From Bacteroidales bacterium UBA5281 (GTDB lineage: Bacteria; Bacteroidota; Bacteroidia; Bacteroidales; Lentimicrobiaceae), in assembly GCA_002410555.1 (NCBI GenBank), contig DHSR01000007.1, positions 19,312 through 36,250 on the forward strand: a stretch of DNA of 16,939 nt. The letters are read 5' to 3'. Below, in pieces: positions 6,831 to 14,454 of the stretch. Position numbers and translations under genes: made by a program. Numbering within the stretch: the stretch's first letter is position 1; each line of letters opens with the position of its first letter. The notes under the pieces are model-generated. The model was not told the DNA's origin. It made no database searches and saw nothing but the letters and a program-made list of their open reading frames with translations.

Positions 6831-6864
6831 CTCCGAACCAAGAACTGTGAACTCACTATTCTAC

Positions 6865-8100
6865 CTACCCCTCCTCCTGCACCAGTTGAAAAGCACCTTT
6901 GGTAAGGAAACGCGCATTCTTTGGAAGCTGCCCGGTACGTTTAAGTTCGGTAAGGCCAAACATGGTCTGTCCCGGGAAAAGTTCAACTTTTTCAAAATGA
7001 TAACCATCTGGATCTTCATTTACAAGCAATAAGCCATAATAAATGCCATCTACTTCAACCACAGCATCTTCGGGAAGGCAGCGAACGTCGTAATTGCTCA
7101 CCGCAATGTTACCCGACAGGTACATCCCCGGGATAAGTATACCGGTATTGCCCCGCTTAATAGGAATAATTACTTCCGAGGAGCGTTTTTCCTTGTCAAT
7201 GGTCCGGCCAATACTTTCAATCACGCCTTCGTAACTTTCAGATGCACTTTCAACCAACCTCAACTGAACGGTTTGTCCGGTTTTGAGGAGTGGTAGATCA
7301 CTTTCGTAAACATTTAAACGGGCCCACAAAATATCGCCATTGATCAGCTCCATCGCCTCGGTTTCAGGCGTAAGCCACTGTCCGCGGGTTACCATTATCC
7401 TGCTGACAGATGCAGACATAGGTGCGCGTATCTTCAGTTGTGCGCTTAAACTTTCAGCAGTCAGCTTTTCGGGATCAATTTGCATAAGTTTAAGCTTTTG
7501 ACCGAGTGCACTCAATTTAGCGGACGCTGTCTTATAGTCGGCTTCTGCCTGTAAAAAGTCTTTTTGCGAAGCTACATTTTCACCGACAAGCGTTTTTTGC
7601 CGCTCATACAAGGAAGTAAGATTGCGCAATTGGCTTGCAGTTTCGAGATACGCCTGCTGCATATCCAAAAATTCCGGATTGTCAATCACATACAGTAAAT
7701 CTCCTTTGTTCACCCGCTGCCCGGTAATTACCTGTATTTCGGAAACTTTCCCACCATAGTAACTTCCCAGCACCATACGGTTTTTGGCAGGCACATCCAC
7801 AAAGCCATTGGCCTTAATAAATTGATGGAATGTGGTGTCCTTAAATGTTGCCAATTCCATATTGGCTCCATCAAACTGTTGCCTGCTCAATACGATATCG
7901 GCTGCGGTGGAATCCTGTGCATCCGCGGCAGCTTCATCCCCACCCGAAGAGCAGGAAAACAGCAGTAGCATCAGAAAAAGGACCCCGAAAAAAGTTGATA
8001 CAAATCCAATTCTTTGGTTGTTTTTGAATCGGGAAACAGCACTTTTGACTGTCAGGGTATTCGCTATCCGGTATTTCATATCCATTAAATATTTAAACAT
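6865..8100 (-). CDS. czcB: RND efflux periplasmic adaptor lipoprotein (CzcB-like)
   Basis: The membrane-fusion subunit of a tripartite heavy-metal efflux pump, bridging the RND pump and the outer-membrane channel. The start is ATG 8100, which shares its A with the TGA of the pump gene (TGATG), implying translational coupling; a TTG one codon earlier was rejected. The 411-aa product has a long N-terminus, then a hydrophobic run ending in the lipobox LLFSC with C50 as the lipidated residue. The adaptor domains follow: a lipoyl half (VLGSYYGGKVSEIQVITGQR), a coiled-coil hairpin of about 100 residues (LDMQQAYLETASQLRNL to LGQKLKLMQ), the second lipoyl half (LKIRAPMSASVSRIMVTRGQ), and beta-barrel and membrane-proximal domains (PGMYLSGNIAV, VVEVDGIYYGLLL). 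There is no His-rich metal-binding N-terminus. The substrate is inferred from the pump. Confidence 0.92.
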   Translation of the reverse strand: MFKYLMDMKYRIANTLTVKSAVSRFKNNQRIGFVSTFFGVLFLMLLLFSCSSGGDEAAADAQDSTAADIVLSRQQFDGANMELATFKDTTFHQFIKANGFVDVPAKNRMVLGSYYGGKVSEIQVITGQRVNKGDLLYVIDNPEFLDMQQAYLETASQLRNLTSLYERQKTLVGENVASQKDFLQAEADYKTASAKLSALGQKLKLMQIDPEKLTAESLSAQLKIRAPMSASVSRIMVTRGQWLTPETEAMELINGDILWARLNVYESDLPLLKTGQTVQLRLVESASESYEGVIESIGRTIDKEKRSSEVIIPIKRGNTGILIPGMYLSGNIAVSNYDVRCLPEDAVVEVDGIYYGLLLVNEDPDGYHFEKVELFPGQTMFGLTELKRTGQLPKNARFLTKGAFQLVQEEG

Positions 8101-11100
8101 CAAAGGCTTAGATGATTTATTTCAAGCACAATTAAATTGTAATCATGTACAACATTGAGGTAATCTACCTCGATGCGGAGGGCATTTTCGAGAGAGAGCA
8201 GATATTCAAAAAGCCCAATACCGCCCGACTGGTAAGAGAGTTGAGCGGCGCTTCTTATTTCACGGGCCAGTTCAATCCCCTCCGTGGTATAATAATCAAG
8301 TCGCGATTGCCGAACGTTAAGTTCAAGCATCAATTGATCGCGCCTCGACTTCAACTGCAGCAGTTGGTTGTCCGACTGCTGTTGCATGGCATCTGCCAAA
8401 AGGCGTTTAGATTTAACAGCGGCGTGCCGTGCCGGGAACCAGAGCGGAATGCCCAGACCAATTTGAAAGCCGTTGTAACGGTTGTTTTCCGCGCCATTGT
8501 TTACGCCCAGGAAGTACTCAAGTTGAAGGTCGGGATAGCTGCTGTAGCGCTCCACCCGGGCAGCGGCAGTTGACGCTGAACTGTTCAGCGTATAATAGCG
8601 TCCGGCTTCAGCCATCAGCTCATTGTTTTCCATCAGGTCGATGGGTTTGTACTCCACCGGTTCCACCTCAAAAGGCTCCTCAGACTTCATCAGGGCGGTC
8701 AGCCTGATTTTTGCCGCATTCATATCGCTGCTGATTTTATCAAGCTGCAGGGCAATCTCCTTACTTTTGGATTTAAGCGTAAGGTATTCCAGCTTTCCGG
8801 TTTCACCATACTGGAAATTCTTAAGCGCGGCATCGGAAATTTTAGAATAATTTGAATCCAGCATCTGATAATTTAACAATAGATGTTTTTGAAACGCCAG
8901 TTCGAGGTAAGCAGTTTTCACATCTCTGACCAGGATATTTTTGAGCCGTTCAAGCTCCCATTCTCTGATGCCGAGGCGATGTTTTGCTTCGCGGTGCTGC
9001 CACACATACGTGGCCGGAAAAGCCAATGACTGCTGTACACCCCATACCTTAAGCGGCAGGTTATTTTCGGCAATATTATTTTCATCAAAATTGTAATAAA
9101 CCGTGGCCTTATCGGGATCAAAGGCAGCCCGGGCCATTTGCCTGGCACTTTCCACTTCAAAAGCTGCAGCCTTTATTCCCGGATTGTTATTCAGGGCTAT
9201 GCTGATGGCTTCGTTCATACTTAAGGGAGCCTGTTGGGCAATTCCCTTAGTAACCGGCAACAAAAGCAGAAGCAACATCACCAAAGCAGCCGGATTCTGA
9301 CCTTTCTTCTTTCTTTTGGGTTTCCAGGCGGTTTCAAACATACAATAAAGTACCGGCAAAACAATCATGGTCAGAAGTGTTGCCGTAATTAACCCGCCAA
9401 TAACCACGGTGGCCAGCGGGCGTTGCACTTCGGCTCCTGCTGAGGTGGAGATAGCCATAGGCAGAAACCCCATGGCTGCGGCTGATGCGGTGAGCAATAC
9501 CGGTCGTAACCGTTCACGGGTTCCCTTGATGATCAGTTCCCGCGTATTGGTGATGCCCTGCTTTCGCAGGGCTTTAAAGTGTTCAATCAGCACGATGCCA
9601 TTCAACACCGCTATACCAAACAATGCAATAAAACCCACGCCTGCCGATATGCTAAAGGGCATATCGCGCAGCCAGAGCAGCCAGACTCCGCCTACTGCCG
9701 ACAATGGAATGGCCGTATAAACCATTAAAGCTTCACGAAACGACCCAAAGGCCAGATGCAGCAGGGTGAAAATCATTACCAGGGCAATGGGCACTGCAAT
9801 CAGTAAGCGGTTGCGGGCACTTCGCAGGTTTTCGAACTGACCACCGTACTCTATAAAGTAACCCGGACGTAAATCCATATTGTCATTAATAAGCTTCTGC
9901 ACATCCTTCACTACAGATTCCAGGTCGCGGCCACGAACATTTACACCCACAACTATGCGGCGCCGGGTATCGTCACGCGATACTTTGGCCGGACCTCTCG
10001 AAAAGGAGACTTCGGCAATTTCACTCAGCGGCACCTGCCCACCCGAAGGCAGTGGAACAAAAGTATTGCGCAGGTGCTCTATCTGGTTCCGGAACTCCTT
10101 TTTATATCTGATTACCAGGTCAAAACGTTTTTCCCCTTCAAATATCTCCCCGGCCTTCAAACCGGCAAATGCCATGGAGATTACCTTGTTTGCATCGTCC
10201 ACATTTAAGCCATACATGGCAAGTTTGGTGCGGTTGTAAACTACGCTCATTTCAGGCAAACCGGCAGTTTTTTCCACAATCACATCAGCCGCTCCTTCAA
10301 CCTGTGCAACCAACGATTGGATTTTCAATGCCGTAGTATTCAGGTAATCAAGGTCTTCACCAAACACTTTAATGGCCAGGTCGGCCCGGGTACCGGTTAT
10401 CAATTCATTAAAGCGCATCTCTATGGGTTGGGTAAATTCATAATCAACGCCTGGAATCACCAATAAGGCTTCTTTAAATGCATCGGCCAGTTCATCCTTG
10501 CTGCCGGCGGTGGTCCATTCTTTGCGGGGTTTAAGGGTAATGATAACATCGCTCTCTTCCATTGACATGGGATCAGTAGGCACTTCGGCAGCCCCAATAC
10601 GGCTAACGACCTGATCCACCTCGGGAAAAGTTTTCAGGATTTTCTCAATCCGGGTGGTGAAATCAATGGTGTTGCTTAAGGTAGTTCCCGTTTTAAATAC
10701 CGGCTGAATTACAAAATCACCTTCATCGAGTGTAGGCACAAACTCGCCGCCCATGCGTGAGAAAACAAAACCACTCACGATCAATAGCAAAACAGCCAGG
10801 GAAAGTACGGATTTCTTATTTTTTAGTGCCCAGGTAATGGAAGGGTCATAAGCGCGGTTAAGAAAATCAAGCAATCGTGTAGAGATATTTCGCTTTTGCG
10901 ATGCTGGTTTCAGAAACAAAGCCGACACCACCGGCACGTAGGTAAATCCGAGTATCATGGTACCCAGCAATGCAAAGGTAAACACCTGTGCCATTGGTCT
11001 GAACATTTTACCTTCGATACCTGAAAGCGACAGGATAGGAATAAAAACAATGATGATAATTAGTTGCCCGAACAAGGCAGAGCGGGTCAGTTTGGCCGTT

Positions 11101-12434
11101 CCGTTCAGGGTGATGGTATCAATCATGGCCTGCCGTTCTTTGCCATGCAGTCCGGTCAATTCACCACTCCTTTGGGTGACCTTGTAAGCAATGAACTCCA
11201 CTATAATTACGGCACCGTCGATGATGATTCCAAAGTCAATTGCCCCAAGGCTCATCAGGTTGGCATCTACGCCAAACACATACATCAGCGAAAGTGCAAA
11301 CAGCAGGCTTAACGGGATTACGGAAGCAATCACCATACCCGAGCGCAGGTTCCCCAGCAGCAGCACTACTACGAAAATTACAATCAAACAGCCCAGGATA
11401 AGGTTCTCGGCAATGGTAGTGGTGGTTTTTTTGATGAGGGTACTTCTTTCGAGAAAGCCATTAATGCTGACACCTGGCGGCAAGCTTGCGGCAATCTCGT
11501 CTACCCTTTCATGCACGCTGTTGATCACCTGATTGGAGTTGGCATCTTTAAGCATCATCACCTGTCCAAGCACTTTCTCGCCTTCGCCGTTGGCGGTTAT
11601 GGCACCAAAACGGGTGGCACTGCCGGTTTGAACAGTGCCTACGTCGCTTACCTTAATGATAGAGCCACCGCGATTAGCTACCACAATGTTGCCCAGTTCC
11701 TCCACCGAACCAATCAAACCTTCGCTTCGGATAAAATAACTTTGATTTGTTTTTTCAATATAACCGCCACCTACCAGGCTGTTGTTGCTTTCAAGGGCAG
11801 TATATACCTGGTCGATGCTCACATCCATCGCTTTCAGCAGATTGGGATTCAGGGCTACCTCGTATTGTTTGAGGTGGCCGCCCCAGGTATTCACTTCCAC
11901 CACACCGGGAATGCCGGATAACTGCCTCCTTACCTGCCAATCCTGAATGGTGCGCAAATCGGTGAGGGTGTATTCATCTTTGTATGCAGAATCTACTTCA
12001 AGAATGTACTGGTAAATTTCGCCCAGACCTGTGGAAATCGGGCCCATAAAGGGCGAACCAAAGCCCTGCGGAATACTTTCTGTGGCCGTTTGAATGCGCT
12101 CGGCAATCAGTTGGCGGGGCAGGTATGTGCCGATTTTATCTTCAAATACGATGGTTACAACCGAAAGTCCGAACTTGGAAATGGAACGTATTTCGACCAG
12201 CCCAGGCAAATTGGCCATTTCAAGCTCCACGGGATAGGTGATAAACCGCTCCACATCGAGGGTAGAAAGATTGCGGGAGGTAGTGATGACCTGCACCTGA
12301 TTGTTGGTAACATCAGGAACAGCCCCAATGGGAATATTCAACATGGCATATATCCCAAAACCAACCATGGTGGCGGTGGCCAGCAAAACCATTAGCTTAT
12401 TCTGAAGACTTGCCTTTACTATTGATTGAATCAT
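8100..12434 (-). CDS. czcA: CzcA-type heavy-metal RND pump fused to TolC-family outer-membrane factor
   Basis: A 1444-aa fusion. Residues 1 to about 1040 are a complete inner-membrane RND exporter driven by protons. The transmembrane motif DFGIIIDGAVIIVE places D400, D406 and E413 two positions from the essential D402, D408 and E415 of Cupriavidus CzcA. Together with GGEFVPTLDEGDFV, this marks a CzcA/CnrA-like divalent-cation pump (Zn, Co, Ni or Cd) and not the CusA copper type. A basic linker (KPKRKKKGQN, about 1038-1047) leads to a hydrophobic stretch (ALVMLLLLLLPVTKGIA) with a plausible signal peptidase site at A1066/Q1067. Residues 1067-1444 are an outer-membrane efflux protein: it starts with PLSMNEAISIALNNNPGIKA and holds long coiled-coil helices. 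The start is ATG 12434. It lies 80 nt after the TPR gene and overlaps the adaptor gene by 1 nt. Similar fusions are known in this phylum. Confidence 0.93.
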   Translation of the reverse strand: MIQSIVKASLQNKLMVLLATATMVGFGIYAMLNIPIGAVPDVTNNQVQVITTSRNLSTLDVERFITYPVELEMANLPGLVEIRSISKFGLSVVTIVFEDKIGTYLPRQLIAERIQTATESIPQGFGSPFMGPISTGLGEIYQYILEVDSAYKDEYTLTDLRTIQDWQVRRQLSGIPGVVEVNTWGGHLKQYEVALNPNLLKAMDVSIDQVYTALESNNSLVGGGYIEKTNQSYFIRSEGLIGSVEELGNIVVANRGGSIIKVSDVGTVQTGSATRFGAITANGEGEKVLGQVMMLKDANSNQVINSVHERVDEIAASLPPGVSINGFLERSTLIKKTTTTIAENLILGCLIVIFVVVLLLGNLRSGMVIASVIPLSLLFALSLMYVFGVDANLMSLGAIDFGIIIDGAVIIVEFIAYKVTQRSGELTGLHGKERQAMIDTITLNGTAKLTRSALFGQLIIIIVFIPILSLSGIEGKMFRPMAQVFTFALLGTMILGFTYVPVVSALFLKPASQKRNISTRLLDFLNRAYDPSITWALKNKKSVLSLAVLLLIVSGFVFSRMGGEFVPTLDEGDFVIQPVFKTGTTLSNTIDFTTRIEKILKTFPEVDQVVSRIGAAEVPTDPMSMEESDVIITLKPRKEWTTAGSKDELADAFKEALLVIPGVDYEFTQPIEMRFNELITGTRADLAIKVFGEDLDYLNTTALKIQSLVAQVEGAADVIVEKTAGLPEMSVVYNRTKLAMYGLNVDDANKVISMAFAGLKAGEIFEGEKRFDLVIRYKKEFRNQIEHLRNTFVPLPSGGQVPLSEIAEVSFSRGPAKVSRDDTRRRIVVGVNVRGRDLESVVKDVQKLINDNMDLRPGYFIEYGGQFENLRSARNRLLIAVPIALVMIFTLLHLAFGSFREALMVYTAIPLSAVGGVWLLWLRDMPFSISAGVGFIALFGIAVLNGIVLIEHFKALRKQGITNTRELIIKGTRERLRPVLLTASAAAMGFLPMAISTSAGAEVQRPLATVVIGGLITATLLTMIVLPVLYCMFETAWKPKRKKKGQNPAALVMLLLLLLPVTKGIAQQAPLSMNEAISIALNNNPGIKAAAFEVESARQMARAAFDPDKATVYYNFDENNIAENNLPLKVWGVQQSLAFPATYVWQHREAKHRLGIREWELERLKNILVRDVKTAYLELAFQKHLLLNYQMLDSNYSKISDAALKNFQYGETGKLEYLTLKSKSKEIALQLDKISSDMNAAKIRLTALMKSEEPFEVEPVEYKPIDLMENNELMAEAGRYYTLNSSASTAAARVERYSSYPDLQLEYFLGVNNGAENNRYNGFQIGLGIPLWFPARHAAVKSKRLLADAMQQQSDNQLLQLKSRRDQLMLELNVRQSRLDYYTTEGIELAREIRSAAQLSYQSGGIGLFEYLLSLENALRIEVDYLNVVHDYNLIVLEINHLSL

Positions 12435-12514
12435 ATTGTTTTATAAATTACAAGATCGTGCTAAAAAAAGGGAGTGAAATATGTAGAATCGCTCAACAGA
12501 TGTCTGAGCAGGAG

Positions 12515-13141
12515 TCACTGAATCAGACTGAGCCCTTCGGTAGCTGATGCATCGTCGGGCCTGTTAAGTAAGGCTTTTTGAAACAAGATTCTGGCTTCAC
12601 GCAACTTACCCAGCTTAAAGTTGGTCCATCCAAACATGATAAGGGCGTCATAATCAAATGGATACAAATTGGCGATAAGTTCAAAATACTTATAGGCTGC
12701 TGCATAGTCCTCCCTGCCATAATAGATGCTTCCCATCCGGTAATTGACCGTATAATGGTTGGGATCAAGTTTGAGTACTTCATTGTAGCGGGAAATTATC
12801 TGGCTCCAATTGCCCAAAGCTGAAGCCGGAAGTGCAAAACCCAATCTTGCTTCAATAGAAAGCGGACGAAGTGCTATGGCTTTATTGTAGTAAGCAATTG
12901 ATCCGGTAAACTGCCCGGAGAGGTAAGTAAGCCAGCCCAGGCGCAGATTAAGCTCATAGGACGCTTCATCGTATTCGCTTTTAAGCGTTTCAATAGCTTT
13001 ACTGTATTCCCCATTTGCTTCATGGGTATAGCTGCGACTAAACGCACTAATCAGATTGCTTCTCTGCGCGGCAGCCTGATAATTAAATCCCAGCGCTAAA
13101 AAAGAGATGATCATCCATCGGTTTATCCATTTATTTTCCAT
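12515..13141 (-). CDS. Secreted TPR-repeat protein
   Basis: A 208-aa protein with an N-terminal signal peptide (hydrophobic WMIISFLALGF, probable cleavage after QAAA), so probably periplasmic. The remainder consists of tetratricopeptide-like helical pairs. Recognisable units include GEYSKAIETLKSEYDEASYE, GQFTGSIAYYNKAIALRPLS, WSQIISRYNEVLKLDPNHYT, EDYAAAYKYFELIANLYPFD and GKLREARILFQKALLNRPDD. TPRs bind other proteins, so a scaffold or assembly role is likely; there is no catalytic motif. The start ATG at 13141 lies inside the preceding gene (19-nt overlap), showing tight coupling to the barrel protein, its most likely partner. It is followed by an 80-nt gap before the RND pump gene. I do not recognise a named family. 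Confidence 0.8.
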   Translation of the reverse strand: MENKWINRWMIISFLALGFNYQAAAQRSNLISAFSRSYTHEANGEYSKAIETLKSEYDEASYELNLRLGWLTYLSGQFTGSIAYYNKAIALRPLSIEARLGFALPASALGNWSQIISRYNEVLKLDPNHYTVNYRMGSIYYGREDYAAAYKYFELIANLYPFDYDALIMFGWTNFKLGKLREARILFQKALLNRPDDASATEGLSLIQ

Positions 13142-14454
13142 ACTATGCCTCCTGTAATGATTTGATTTTGATATTCATAGACTGAGAACTTCCTTTCGCC
13201 TGAAGGCAATATCTTAAAACTCCTGCCTTCACTGTTACTCCATTGGTAGTTGAAAGTGAGCGTCAGATTATCGCTTAAAGGTACAATAAATTTCCCTCCA
13301 CCATAAAAATTCAGGCGATCAGAGAGGTTATAAAAAACCCTTGCATTGAATGCTGAAGTCCCGGTATGATCCCCAAAAGAGGCAAACAACTCGGTCCATA
13401 ACCAGTCTGTTAATCTGAAGCCCGCTTTTTGATAAAACAAAAAATTACTTTTGCGTTGAATGCTTACCATACTAAAAATCGAAGTGGTGTACAAGTTTAG
13501 GCTCCCCAGGGGTCTCCACATTATTCCAAGGCTGGCCTGAGTTTGCTTGTTATTCTCATAACGGGAAGTCCAGGCTCCGGCAAACACATCAAAATAAGGT
13601 ACAGTGCAGTTAAATTGACCGCCGGCAACATAATCATTAAAGTTATTTTTGATTCCCGGAATAAAATACGTGGCGCTGCCAGAATCATAATTTACAAACG
13701 GATAAGGGAAAGAAACCTTAACCCATCTGAAAGCAGGTTCGAATACAAAATATTTGTTAAGCGTAATGGCAGTAGCCAGATAAACCTCCATTTGACTGAG
13801 GCGGTAAGAATCCGAAAGTGAATCAAAACCACGAATGGTTACGTTTCGCTGTTTATCAAACAATAGCGTTGACACTGAAGCCGAGAGGCTCAGGCGGTAA
13901 CCCAGTTGCTGTTCCATTCCAATCAATCCGTATTTTGCTGATAGGTATGCATGATCCTCAGTATAAACGGGCGCCGCATTGTTTCCCGTTTTTGGATATT
14001 TTTTATTTTGATTTGAAGTCATATAGCCTGCTTCAGCCATAATTTTCCCGGAAAAACGGTCGTGGCAAACCGAATTAGCCATTTTGGGTGTCAACTTGCT
14101 GCATAAATGACCGGCTGCTGCTGTTCTACCTTCATATAGACAGGCAAGATAGAGCAATGTTGCTGCATCTGTATCCAGTTCATTAAATTCCCGTGCCTTT
14201 TCAAGATGAATTGCGGCCTTTGCATAACGGTGCAATTCTATCGCAGCCCTGCCGGTGCGCATTCGCAGATAAAAGTAATCGGTGCCCGAGGCAATGGCGG
14301 CTTCGCCTGTCACTAACAAACTGTCCCATTTTTGTTCCATAAACAGCCGGTAAGTCAACACTTCAACAGACTCAGTATTCTGAGCACTAACAACTTTGGG
14401 CATCCACAAGGTGAGTAGCATCAACAATCCGAACATTCCGGTATATTTTCTCAT
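13123..14454 (-). CDS. Periplasmic TPR domain plus outer-membrane beta barrel
   Basis: A 443-aa protein with a signal peptide (GLLMLLTLWMPKVVSA, then Q). Residues about 27-130 are helical and TPR-like (MEQKWDSLLVTGEAA, HRYAKAAIHLEKAREFNELD, TDAATLLYLACLYEGR). From about 155 to the end there are many alternating aromatic and hydrophobic strands with short polar turns, for example LGYRLSLSASVSTLLF, YFVFEPAFRWVKVSF, FDVFAGAWTSRYEN, DRLNFYGGGKFIVPLSDNLT and NQIITGGIVWKI. This pattern suggests a beta barrel in the outer membrane of perhaps 14-16 strands. The architecture recalls YaiO-like proteins (TPR plus barrel), but I cannot confirm that family. Its ATG overlaps the TGA of the urea transporter gene (ATGA), and its 3' end overlaps the next TPR gene by 19 nt. 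It may be the outer-membrane part of this block. Confidence 0.8.
   Translation of the reverse strand: MRKYTGMFGLLMLLTLWMPKVVSAQNTESVEVLTYRLFMEQKWDSLLVTGEAAIASGTDYFYLRMRTGRAAIELHRYAKAAIHLEKAREFNELDTDAATLLYLACLYEGRTAAAGHLCSKLTPKMANSVCHDRFSGKIMAEAGYMTSNQNKKYPKTGNNAAPVYTEDHAYLSAKYGLIGMEQQLGYRLSLSASVSTLLFDKQRNVTIRGFDSLSDSYRLSQMEVYLATAITLNKYFVFEPAFRWVKVSFPYPFVNYDSGSATYFIPGIKNNFNDYVAGGQFNCTVPYFDVFAGAWTSRYENNKQTQASLGIMWRPLGSLNLYTTSIFSMVSIQRKSNFLFYQKAGFRLTDWLWTELFASFGDHTGTSAFNARVFYNLSDRLNFYGGGKFIVPLSDNLTLTFNYQWSNSEGRSFKILPSGERKFSVYEYQNQIITGGIVWKING

Noticed and set aside
8101..8103. TTG at 8103 as the start of the efflux adaptor
   Set aside because: The next codon is an ATG that forms a TGATG overlap with the pump stop, the usual coupling arrangement.
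8429..12395. Several plus-strand frames of 60-140 codons opposite the RND pump gene
   Set aside because: They are antisense shadows with no signal, domain or promoter, lying against a clearly conserved gene.
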